64,000 nucleotides of DNA. Origin: Orthonyx spaldingii. Lineage: Eukaryota > Chordata > Aves > Passeriformes > Orthonychidae. Where the stretch lies: NCBI GenBank assembly GCA_013397795.1, contig VZTJ01004198.1, forward strand, positions 885,996 through 949,995, given 5' to 3'. The notes under the pieces are model-generated. The model did no database searches. It saw only the letters and a list, made by a program, of their open reading frames with translations, and was not told the origin of the DNA. Positions 13,098 to 24,400 of this stretch are shown here, piece by piece. The translations under genes were made by a program, and so were the position numbers. How positions within the stretch are numbered: the first letter of the stretch is position 1; each line of letters begins with the position of its first letter.

Positions 13098-15208
13098 AGT
13101 CCCATTCCAGCCTCCTCACTTCTTGCCTCTCTTTAAACTGTGCAATGGATGGTAGACACTCATCCATACCAGGACGTCCAATTCCTCATCATCTTGTAGT
13201 TGTCACACATGCCCTGCCGCCTGTAAGTAATTGGGTAGAGTATGGCAAATCTAAACAGCACATCTCAGGGGGAAGAGAAGAAAAGAACAAAGCCTAAATC
13301 CCCTGCTTCTTCTGGCTGTGCCACCTACTTAGATTTCCTCCCCTGCCTGAAGCTAGTCACGCCTGCTAGAACGACAAGGACTTTGAGGACTTTCATTGTT
13401 TCCAGGTTAACTGGGTGGCCTTCATTCCTCTTCTGTCTTGGGATTCTGTGGAGACCATCCCACTGTTTTACTTCACATCCTCAAAGCAAATGCTTGGACT
13501 CACCATTCCATTGTCTCTTTAAACTAGGCTATTTCTCCATTTTCTTCTCCTTTTTTGTGTGCCTCTGCTAAGTAGAACATGAAGCCCTTTGCTCAAGTTG
13601 TTAGTGGATTATGGCTGCATTGATTTGGGCATGATCTTCCCTTCTAAAAGCTCTACCACCACTCCATTTGTTTGCTTTTATTCATGCCATTGTAGTTGCT
13701 GTCAAAGACCGATGCATTTGAGACACTAGTGTGCATAGTGTTAAAGAAACCCCTTTCCCCCCAAATTCATGCTTCTGGAAGTGATACCAATGGACATGAC
13801 CACCCAGGATCTACCTACTTAGGAACTGGAGGGAGCTACTGGAAAGCCATTTGCATGTCACAATTTTGTAACTTGGCCAACAGAGCTAACAATCTCTAAC
13901 CTTTTCTCTAGAGAGGAAAGTCTTGAGGCTGGGGGACATCCTAAATTTTTTGCACCCTTTTTCACTCATCAGTATTATTTTTCTTTTTTATGAAGATCAT
14001 AACCGTAGGATAGAAAAATGAAAATCTCCAGCCAAGATCAATGCAGAACCCGTGCAGTAATGAGCAAAATATCAAAAGGACTGATATTCAAAAGGAAGAC
14101 AACACCCCAAGGTAACAGCAGCAGTTTCATTGAAACTATTGGACAATTCCAGCTTTCTGAAGGGGAGAACAGGACTAGGCCTGCAGGCAGCTGTGCAGAG
14201 CAAACCTGATAAAGCTGCAGCTTCTCCCTCTTAGCTCCTTCAACCTCACATGTGCTCTATAAAGCACAAACTAAGATCTCCCCTGCTGAGCTAATCTCTT
14301 AGAATATAACAGCCCTGCAGTTGTCTAAAGAAAAACTGCCTCAGACAGGGCTCCACATCAGACTTGGTCCCGTTATGGCTCTTTCCCAACAGTAAGCCCA
14401 CACGTGATCCTTATGCTTTCATCTCTGGCTTCCAGGCAATCTTTGTTCTCTCTCAGCAAGGAGGAATCACTAACTCTTTCCTGGGCTCAAAACTACAGGG
14501 ACTACTCCAACACTTCCTGAAAACAGGCTGCCTCTCATATCTCCCAGCAATCCAGGCTCCCAGCCAGCAGAGCAGTCAGATCTCCTTAGTCCTCCAAGTC
14601 CCATTAGTTAGGAAGAAAACCAGGCACAGGTGAGAGTAGAGGCTTGAATCCCTTCAAAGCTCACATTTGCTTGTGATAAAATGCAGGACTCTTGTAATAC
14701 TTCCAGTAATTTAAACACAGAAAAGTAGAATGGATTAACTCCAAGTTTATTTAGCCTTTGGAAATATTAGCTATTTCTTGCCAGAAATGTTGTAGATGCA
14801 CAGCTCCCAGCAAATTGTGAGGTGCCTGCATCTGCTCCAAAAATCTGAGTGAAGTTCTGTCTTTGAATTTGGTATGAAAAGATTTTTTAAAATTAAACCA
14901 CGTATTTTCCCTTTTCCAATCTGAACACCTTAGAAAGTAAATAAGGAAGAGACAGGCAAATAAAAATCTCACCATAAAGTGTGAGGACCATAAGAATGGA
15001 TATTAGATTATTGACAAAGTTGCTGTACATGCATGCCTTTTTGGGTTAAAAAAAATACTCAAGCAAAGTGAAAGAAGTTAGGACCAAAATCTTTTCATTT
15101 AGCTGAATTTATATAAAATAATTTCTTGGTTTTCCTTTCATTATTCTTAATTTCCTCTCAGTGACTGTTCATTGAAGCTACTTTCATTCATGTCGTTTTC
15201 TTTATAAA

Positions 15209-15350
15209 TCATGGAATGCTAGAATGGTTTGGGTTGGAGAGGACCTTAAAGATCATCTAGTTCTACTTCCCCTACTGTGGTCAGGGACACAAATAGGTTG
15301 CTCAAAACCCTATCCAACACTTGCCAACACTGCTCTTGAACACTTTAAAA
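15209..15350 (-). mobile_element. CR1 LINE 3' fragment
   Basis: 'tagaatggtttgggttggag' followed by 'gaccttaaagatcatctag' marks a reverse CR1 3' end. Only about 140 bp remain. Confidence 0.88.
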
Positions 15351-18300
15351 GTGCACAATGTCTGCGTTTGGTCTATCAAAAACCATGTACAAGTTAGAAG
15401 AATGGCTAAATTCTACTTTCAGTTCAATTCCAAAGGAGAACAGTGATTCTCTTCAGGGAAACACTGTTGTTTCTCTGCTGATGCAGATGTGGTTTAGCTG
15501 CAGCTCATCGTGTCAGGAGCAGTGGTTGCGTACAGGCAAAGGACTACTGGCATGTTCTCGTTCTCTCTTTTTGCCCTTTTCCCATAACCAATCATCGGGA
15601 ATGGGTTACACACTTGCTGCTGCGAAATGCGAAGGGAAAAGTTTGAAGTTTGAACTCAAACTGTTCTGTGTTCAAATGCTGCCATCAAGTGGATAGACAC
15701 AGTAGAAGGCTGCAACTAATAATAAGGACATCGTTTTGAAAGAGGAAAGTGGATGGAGAGAAGAAGAATAAAACAGTAATTTTGTTTCAAGCTTCATGTT
15801 ATAAAAACATTTTTTGTCTAATAAAAACTCCTCACTATGTCCAATTTAGTCCCTCTTTATGTCGCTTTCATATTTGAGCATCTTTGAAATTGTTCAGACT
15901 TTCCTTTGAGAGACCATGAAAATATAAGAATGCTGCTCTGTGCCTGTAGAATTTGTCTCAATTACTATGGACAAGGATCACATTTTTCATTGTGTACCCA
16001 TGGACTTCTGTGAGACCCTCAGACACGAGCTTCAGCACAGGGTCCCCATCTCAAGGACATATAGGAGAGTGAAATGCAAGAAAAATTATCATTTTGAGTT
16101 TTCGAGCTAATAACCAAAATTAATTAATTCAATGGTTCCTTCAAATCCCAGAGCAACAGTTCAGTTCATATCTGAAACTGGAATATTCCCCTTTACAGGA
16201 AGTCTTATTCCTCCTCATGCAAAGTTTTAAAATAACCTTCATCATCATATTCATCATAATTTTAAAACATATCTTCATCTCCTTCAAGAAAATTAAGAGA
16301 AACTTCAAAATATTAGTCGATGTTGAAAAGGGCAAAAATCCCAGTACATTTTCTGAGTTGCTGTCATTTAATGGCCACAGAGATGCAACAAAGCTGCCCT
16401 GTCTTTGAGGACCTCAAGTGCTGACTCTTAATATGGGTTGAGCAACTACAAAAGTCGTCTCTCAAGACACTTCTTTCACCTAAGCAAGACATAACTGGAT
16501 ATTTTCCTAGGCTGCGTGACTTCCAGGAACACAGCATTTGTCCATGGCTCATTCACAAGAAATGCATAGTAAATGAGATGTGTTTTGGAAAATTCACAAT
16601 GTATGTATAGTACATGTGCAATGATTTCATGTTCTCTGGATGCATATGCATGTAGCTCTGCCAGGAAAGTCCTGTATTTACAAAAACAAAAAGCGTCCTA
16701 TATCTGTAGTAAATTGTTTTGCCCTTAAGGCTGCGATAATAAATAAATTTGCCAAGGAAAATTTGAGAACTTGGAGACGGAATCACATAGTTGTGAAAAG
16801 TATTGTACTGGACCAGTGCAAACTGCTCTGCTGTTTTCAGGGATGGTTTGTACATATTCCTGTAGCCAGGTCGTTAACACTGCTTCACTCTCAAAAGCTG
16901 AAGGTCTGTTTTAAACAGGAATCCTGTGGCCCACCTGGATCTAAATATTTATTTGAAAATAGAACTCATGTTATCAACACAGAAGAGCAAATTAGCTGGG
17001 CTGTTGTGGATATATCATCAGCAGATGGTTCAGCACTTCCAAACGGAATCCTCATTGATCCAAAGCAATGCACACATTGTTGGTTTGTGGAGTGATACCA
17101 AGAATGGCAGTAAGAAGAAAAGCCACGTATGTGTTCACTATTCAGATATCCTTGTCCAGAATTCAGTGATTATTACTTCATATGTTCTACTTTTACAGTA
17201 GACAGACCTCTCCCCCATCACAGTTATGTAATAACACCCCCTCCCCTGAAAAAAATCAAACATCCCCCCTCAAAAAAAAAAAAAACAAAAAAAACCCAAA
17301 ACCCAAAAAAACCCAAACAACAACAACAACAAAAAGACCAAAAAACCCAAAAAACCAACCAAAAATCCCAAACCCAAAACCCACCCAAATAAACCCAAAC
17401 AAACAAACCCAAAACAAACAAACCAAAGCAGAAAAATATCCACAACCTGTTTCTAAAAAACAGATATTTGTGGAACATCTATGGGGGTTCTATTGGTTAA
17501 CATAACAGGTACAGAGGCTAAGATGGCTCAAAGAGAGGTGGTTAAAATAAAAATAATACAATAATATATTCCCCCATACCTTGGGGACAAGAAGGAGTTA
17601 CTGCCCTTAACGAAGTGTCCCACTGTCCCAACCCATCCCTCAGCCTAGTTGTCCTTATCTATTTTTTTGTTTACACAAGCAGTAAGGCAGAGAGGTGAGT
17701 TTGAGTCTCAGAGGCATCATTGCTTGATTAAAGGAGAACATTCAGAAATCAAAAGGTGAGACATGGCAACACAGGTTGGTACCTATTGCAATGGGTGTCA
17801 TAGATATGTTGTTCTCAGTCCATTGATAAAAAATATGTAGAATTAACATAAAAACTGAAGTGATATCACTACCGTGGTTTTTCTTTGCTCTTTTGTCAGT
17901 ATTTATGCACAGTGCTTATTTTAAACTTCTTGCTTTGGAGACCTGTTGCAGGCTATTGATCCATAATCTTTTTTATCATCCCAGTTGTCTGGCACTTACG
18001 TGGTAATAAGGCTTTGGAGCTATTCACTACACTACCAGCACAGGTATGAGAAACAAGCATACATGTTTAATTCTTTCCTGGAACAGAGGAGCTAAAGACA
18101 GATACTATTTTGTCCAGACTTTCATGTTTAAGGTAACACTTTTTCCCTTTGGAGAAGGCAGCAGGACAATGGCAGTCTTCTATACTGTTCACTGGCACCA
18201 CCAATGACAGGAACAATACCAGGAGTTGAAATCTGTTCTTTTTCCATGCTGTGCAAATGACCTGTTCTTAAAAAATGCTCTTCTGTTTACATATGAAGAA

Positions 18301-19299
18301 ATGCACTGCAATGGGAGAGCTGCCAACTGAGCAACCGTGGCCAGAAAAAAAGGTGACAGTTTATAAATATGAATTATAATTTCCAAAATTTTATATATTT
18401 AAAATACAAAGCTTAAAGTTACTTAAGGTCTTGTTCTGTCCAGGAGCAGACCAAGCTCTAAGAGATAAGGGAGCCTCTGCACAAAGGTCAGGGGGAAGGG
18501 ATACAGGTGACTCAGGAATGTAACCACTGATTCCTAGCAGACATCTAAAGTTGTAACTGGTTTTGAATCAAAGCTGCAAGATGGAGTTATGTATGCTTCT
18601 TATTATCTCCAAATTAACCCTAACAAATTTCTAATCACAGATTACGTTAAAATGCACAATACTGAATTATATGTTTAAAACGCATTGGTTTAAAAGAAGT
18701 GTGTCAGCTCCTGTGACTCACCTTTCATGGCTTGAAATTCAACTCTGCCTACCTGGTTTTACACTCTTCTGGGTTTGTAAGTCTTCCTCAAACTTCACTA
18801 CTGGCTGAAAAGTTGCTAGCTTTGATGAATATTTGTCTTTCCAACAGGAGATTTCAGAAGCAACATCTTCTTCCTTTAAAATTTTCACCCTGTTATCTAG
18901 ACTTCAACACTGTCCACAGCAGTACCTGAACACCATTTTTCCTCTTAGCACTACATTGTAATGTTATGATATCTGCAAATATTGTCAGCAATACAACAAA
19001 CTTGCTATATACTCGTAGCAATTAAGAGACACTTTTACAGAAAAGAAAATCTGACTATAATGTCGTGTATGTGCTTTAAGGCTTTCTTTCAATTGAGCAG
19101 TTGTTAATGGATTTGGGAATAGCATAGTTATGAGAGAGCTGAGAAGAAGCTGCTAATCGTTGCTATCTAGGGTGGCTGGGGAAATTGTGACATAATTGCA
19201 GTTAAAGACACCTTTAGGCACTGCAGTTGGAAGTGATTGGTTTTGTTGTTTTGGTGGGGTTTTTTTCTTGTTTATTAGATTGTTTTTCTTAGAGGGAGC
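15351..19299. other. Gene-free DNA downstream of DLK1
   Basis: An open frame of 151 codons at 16640-17095 has no recognisable domain and no composition typical of genes. The A/C tract is listed separately. Nothing else is supported. Confidence 0.5.
17271..17427 (+). repeat. A/C-only low-complexity tract
   Basis: 157 bases with only three that are not A or C (G at 17336, T at 17366 and 17390). It is made of runs of A broken by CCC, CC and CAA. On the minus strand it is G/T-only; GGG runs at 17367-17369, 17373-17375, 17380-17382 and 17384-17386 with loops of 3, 4 and 1 form a canonical quadruplex pattern. The open frames here (Lys/Pro/Thr-rich or Phe/Gly-rich) are artefacts. Confidence 0.9.
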
Positions 19300-19740
19300 A
19301 GTCAGTGTCAGGCTGGCCATTTAGGAAAGGAGGAGGAAAGGAGACTCAGGAGAGTCTTGCCTCAGGGTGGGACAGACCCATGCCCTCACCAACAGCACAG
19401 GCTCACAGAAGCTGAACAGAGCTGGTGCTGGTAATGGGGCCCACTGGCAGTTCCAGACACAGCAAGTGATGAACCAGGTCCAGGGGCCATCCAAGGGCTC
19501 CAGGCAGGAGCGAAAGCAGACAGGGCCAGAGGCAGCGTTAGAGCACAGGTCCAAAGGGTCCTCTCAGCAGATGGGCTACCTACAGTAGGTAGTTCAAGGA
19601 CCAACTGCAGGCAGAGGAGGAGACCAGCACAGCTACAGCACAGCTCAGACCAGAACCAACAGCACTGGGCTGACCCAAAGTGGACCTGTGGGCAGGAGGT
19701 GGGTGAGAGCCCAGGCGAGGCTCCTCAGGGAGGTTACGAC
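19300..19740. other. GC-rich block downstream of DLK1, unassigned
   Basis: Roughly 440 bp, clearly richer in GC than its surroundings and rich in CAG/CTG and GGC/CCA words, about 0.6 kb beyond the farthest DLK1 poly(A) signal. Open frames of 72-77 codons exist on both strands, but none resembles a known protein. It may be an old repeat or a regulatory element. Confidence 0.4.
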
Positions 19741-20354
19741 TTCTAAATGCCCTCAGGTCCCTGACAATTTTATGGCTTTCACGACCTTTTGCCTGTTTGC
19801 CACTGCTGCTTTTAATTCTTGAAAACCTTGCCCTCTCCTTGAAATGTGACAGAAAAAGCAGAAGTGAAGAATTAAAAGCAGCTGTCCTATTTCAGGTGAC
19901 ACGTGACATCTTTTCCTTTCTCGCTGTGACACAGTCATGAAGGATACTTCTCTCAGCAGAGTTCTTTAAGGAGTATTTATAGAAAAATCAGAATCTGATC
20001 CTTTAAATCTCTGCTAGGTCACTAACAAGAAAGACATTGAACACTTTTTTAACATTTTAAAATAGATAAATAGAACAATTCGTAGATGGAGCATTTCAAG
20101 CAAGAGACCTTTAACCTGAAATTAATTTCCCAAAGACCTCTAAGATTCTATAGAATCTCTCTTATAAGCATGTTTAAAATAGCAACAGTGACTGAATAGG
20201 TGAGATATCAGTGTGAATTTGCTCCTGCTGGTTGCAATCTCTAAACCCTTTATCAGATATAGCAAAAGAATTCAGCATGGACACTTATTGCAGACTTTGC
20301 TGTAGAATAAGGTTTAGAAATGAATAAATAAACCAGTATAGCCCTTAACTGCTG

Positions 20355-20731
20355 TTTATTAAAAATAAAAAACATTACTGAGTAATTTGCAAGTAGTGTA
20401 CTTGCCAAATAAACTACACACAAGACAAGAAAGCTGAAATACAGTTCCAGGGATAAGTTATTTTTTATTTTACAAAAAATAGCTGCCTTGAAAAGAAATC
20501 AAAATAACATTCCTTGCTCTTTAATAGTTTGTTTTTGTTTTTGTTTTGTTTTTTTAACCTTTTATTTTGGGGAATGAAAAAATCCTTAGCAAGAGAGATA
20601 CATTGCATTTCTTCATTATCACTCGGTGCAATTTACAGCAAATATAACCACAAAAACTGAGGCCAACCACAGGCAACAAATTTTACATATTGCTATGAAA
20701 AGCTGCAAGATGCTGCTCGGCTTTCAAGGGC
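20355..20731 (-). promoter_or_regulatory. DLK1: DLK1 3' UTR with candidate poly(A) signals
   Basis: Downstream of the stop, minus-strand AATAAA hexamers lie at 20561-20566, 20464-20469 and 20355-20360. The farthest one is followed by T-rich sequence with GGTTT, like a cleavage/downstream element. The UTR is A/T-rich and contains an A/C-rich run on the transcript strand (20530-20557). Which signal is used cannot be told from sequence alone. Confidence 0.55.
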
Positions 20732-21473
20732 CTAGATGGCAGTGTAGTTCTTAGTGTAATTAGTCAATTTGATCTTCTCTGGGAAGATAATATTAACTGA
20801 GAGGTTTTCCCCATTGTTAGACTTCAGAAAAAAGTTCTTTTTCTTGCGCAGGAGATGACTATATTTGGCATTAGCAAGCCACATTTCACACTTTGAAAAA
20901 AAAACAATCCCAGTTGTACCCAAGACAACAAGACACGTAAGCAAGCCCAGAACAACAAAACATATCACCTGGCTTCTACTCAGTAAGGGATCTGCATTTT
21001 GGATTGTTTCTTTCACTGTTATTTTCAGGATTTCTTGTTGTTGATGCACTGATCTATGGTGAGCTTTTGAGGGTGGCTTGTAATTCTTTGCATGCTTTGT
21101 CTCTATATTCATTCCAGAGACACTTGTGTTTTTGCTGGGATGTTTGCAGGTCACGCCAACAAATTCTGGTTTACAGATGCACTCAAACCCTCCCTGGGGA
21201 TGTTCACTGCAAGTCCCTCCATTCTCACATGGGCCACTTGCACAGAATGTGACAAGGCTGCTGCAGAGCTTTCCTGTATAGCCATGGGGACAAGAACAGC
21301 TGAAACCCACACCAACATCTGTACATGTTCCTCCATTCTCACATGGGTTGGATTCACAGTCGTCTCTGTCGATTTCACAGAAGTTGCCATTAAAACCAGA
21401 AGGACACAGACAGGAAGCATGGGGTGCAAAACCATTGTCATCAACACATGTTCCTCCATTCTGGCAGGGAGAA
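20732..21473 (-). CDS. DLK1: DLK1 coding exon 5 (EGF4-6, stalk, transmembrane, tail)
   Basis: 742 nt from the acceptor TATCCTAG to the TAG stop at 20734-20732; residues 136-382. It carries the rest of EGF4, EGF5 (175-206), EGF6 (213-245), the stalk where mammalian DLK1 is cut by ADAM17, the transmembrane segment and the tail. Having all of this in one large last exon is the usual DLK1 layout; mammals remove part of the stalk by alternative splicing inside this exon, which I did not resolve here. The open frame runs on upstream of the acceptor for a few codons, but that stretch is intron. Confidence 0.97.
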
Positions 21474-24400
21474 CTAGGATAGATAACAAACACAGAGACA
21501 AAATTGAAGTCCAAAGAAAGAAACTCTTAGGAAACACTTTATGTAATAAAAACAGACGGTTTTCTTTAGAAGAGCCAATTCCAAATGTAAATCCACTAAA
21601 GTCAATGAAGCTACATCAAGAATGAGTTTGTTCAACAGCTTTGTCAATACAGATTAGAATATCTTCTGCTGACCCTTCGGGCAGGATTAGTACACCAGTA
21701 TATAAATGCAACCCGAAGAGCTGTGAAGGGATTTTAAATGATTTCATAGATTTATTCAAATTAAGCTTCTCACTGTTTTTATATGCTTGGAGCTATTTAG
21801 TTGAGCAACTATTCAGACAAGACAGAACAAAGACATAAACAGCATGGCTGTTTCCTTTCTACCTGATTATTCCAAAAATAATCTATATATTATATTGGCA
21901 GAACAAAACACTGCCATAGCAGCTAGACGTAAAGCTGATTTGTTTTTATTCTGCCTCCCTGGTGTTCCATGACACAAAAAATTTAGAAGCGAACAGATAC
22001 TTTCCTATAAAGTGCTGTTCAGCCAAAAAATGTGATAGATACAATAAAAAATATCAAAGAGAGAATTTCAGCCTGGGCAAAGACAGCTATATTGTGAGGG
22101 CAGGACCACAGGAAACCAAGTATTTCTGCAAACTCTTTTAGTACTTCCCATCTGGTACTATGTTTTTAGTGACATAAATTGAGAGATCTTTTCTATCTTC
22201 ACAATGCAACTGTGCCTTACTGAGTGTAATGCCACAAGATGTGGCCGCTCACTGACTGGCACAAACCTATCAATTCAGGGGATCTGTGCAGCTTGGTCCT
22301 TTAGCTGTCCCTGCTGGCTGACAAGGGTCCCTGGTCCCAGGTTTACAAATAAACCGTGAACACTTTCATGGCAGTTCATCACATATAAATAAAGCTTTTA
22401 AAACTTACCTTGTGAAAAATGAAAAATATTTGGCTAAGCTTAGGACAAGTCTCTTTGATAACAAAACTTTTCTTAATACCTATGTATCACTGAAGACGTA
22501 TAGCTCAGTACCATCTGACAGCTGAAAGGTCCAAGCTGTTATTTAACTCCCCCCACTTCCAAGGCAAAGTCCCAGGGTAATGAACATCACAACTTCAAAT
22601 GCAGACATTTCACACACACAGCAGTCAGTAGCAACAGGCTAGGGTGGGACACAGGGATTTAAGAGACCTGTTGATGTCTGGCTGAGATGACTGTGAAAGA
22701 GACATAAGCTCCTGACTACAAATGGTCCCTGATCACTGGTCAGAATAAGGCTGGACTATTCACCATTGCTCTGGGACTACCTAATGTAGAGATTGCTCCA
22801 AGCACCTCTGACTTCCCTCAGGACTGAAACACTCAGTAGCCACCCATCAGGAGAGACTGAACATTGTGGCAGAAGAATCATCTGTCTGTTTTCTGCTGCT
22901 TCCACATTAACTGCTCTGTCCTCTGGTACTGTTCTCCACTGTACACTTTGGCTGGGGAAAAAGGCTACTAAAAGAACATATTGGAAGTCTGTCAAGACTT
23001 CCAAGACAGAAGTATTAGGAAAGCAAAATTTGGCTTTGACATAGCCATTGTTAGTGACAATTTGAGGTAGGGAATTTCAACACATTAACAGCCACTACAT
23101 CTTCTTAAGCAAAATATGGAAATTGGAGTTGTACAGTCCTTGAGTGGTCATGGCCTTCTTGGAGAATCTAGCACCCTTAGCTTTATGGGTCCCACGGAAA
23201 ATTGGACAAGCTGGTTTGGATATGAAAATGTGTAAAAGTTTGAACTCTTATGGCTGGCTTGAATCTCAGTACTTTCTAGGAAAATGGGAATAAATTGCTG
23301 GAGAATGTAAATGTAAACTTTTTCTGAACCTTTCAGAAATGTAAAATATTGACATAGAAAACAGCTAAGGGGGAAAATGCAGAATTTTGAAAATTTTCTT
23401 TATTTATTACTAACAGAGTTGCATTTGTCTAATTTAAATATGTTGAAATAAATAAAGTCTTAATATTAATTTCCTTGAACAAATTCAACAAATTCTGCTA
23501 CTTTGCATTTTTGGCATTTAACACAGCAAGGTGTAGTACATGAAGGGTTAGTTGTGGAAGGCATGTCTGTACCACTTTTTTGCTTCCCAGATAGTCTGGT
23601 TTCTTTTAGAAAGTACCACTCACTGCTCTGCTTCAAAGCAAAACCTCAAAACATCACACAGAGGTCACTAATGCAGATACATGTAAACAGAGTAGAATAA
23701 ACACTTTGATTTGTGTCTTGTCCTGGTTCCATCTGTGAATATTAACTAAGAAGCCAGCAGTAATGCTCAGTAATATCAACATTTTTAACATTACCACTGA
23801 GGTAGAGAGGACCTGAGAGGAAATGAGATGTGAATGAAATGACACCATCTGACGGGTCTCTTTCTAGGATGTGGCATGCACTCTCTGGTGGACTGTGAAT
23901 TATTAGCAGACATGCAATGCTTATGCTGACAACTGTTGTCTTTTTGAACTAAATGCAGATTTGCAGAGCCTGCTGCTCATTTTCCTGAAAAAGATAGCTT
24001 TCTAGGGGAAAAGAATCACTGTGTGAAGTATGTTGCTGTCTTGAGAAAAATTGTTCATGATTTCCAGACTAGTTCATCAGCATTCAGTCCAAAAACAGAG
24101 TACCAATACAAAAGAAGTAGTTTCAGCAATTTAAAACCATAAGTGTTTTAAGGAAGTATGTGGAACTAATCTGTGTTATTTTGTTGATGCTGTAATTTTG
24201 GAACTCACCTGCTTTTTGGGATAGCTAGTACGTATGTCCACATTGAATTACTGACATATTTGCTCTACACATTAAAAGCAGAAAAAGCTATTCACAACCC
24301 CCATATTAGGCAAGTAGCTTGGATGTGATTCATGGCTCTTTCAAGGAACTTAGGTTTCCTCATTGTCAATGACGAAAAATAGGCAAATCACAGTAGCTAT

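Larger units (their letters stand above)
9575..15208. other. Gene-free DNA holding a CR1 and the 61-bp repeat pair
   Basis: Besides the features listed within it, it has poly(T) runs near 10731-10750 and 12495-12512 and a short CA run at 11170-11183. Open frames are short and unlike known proteins. Confidence 0.5.

Noticed and set aside
16640..17095. 151-codon plus-strand open frame
   Set aside because: Overlaps other frames on both strands and has no recognisable protein features.
17129..17505. Lys/Pro/Thr-rich frames over the A/C tract
   Set aside because: Pure consequence of low-complexity A/C sequence.
1..20354. Search for MEG3-like RNA, RTL1-like gag-pol or microRNA cluster downstream of DLK1
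   Set aside because: Nothing resembling these was recognised by reading; sequence beyond the window was not available.
21004..21625. Frames antisense or frame-shifted to DLK1 exon 5 (up to 177 codons)
   Set aside because: Shadows of the EGF-coding exon on other frames.
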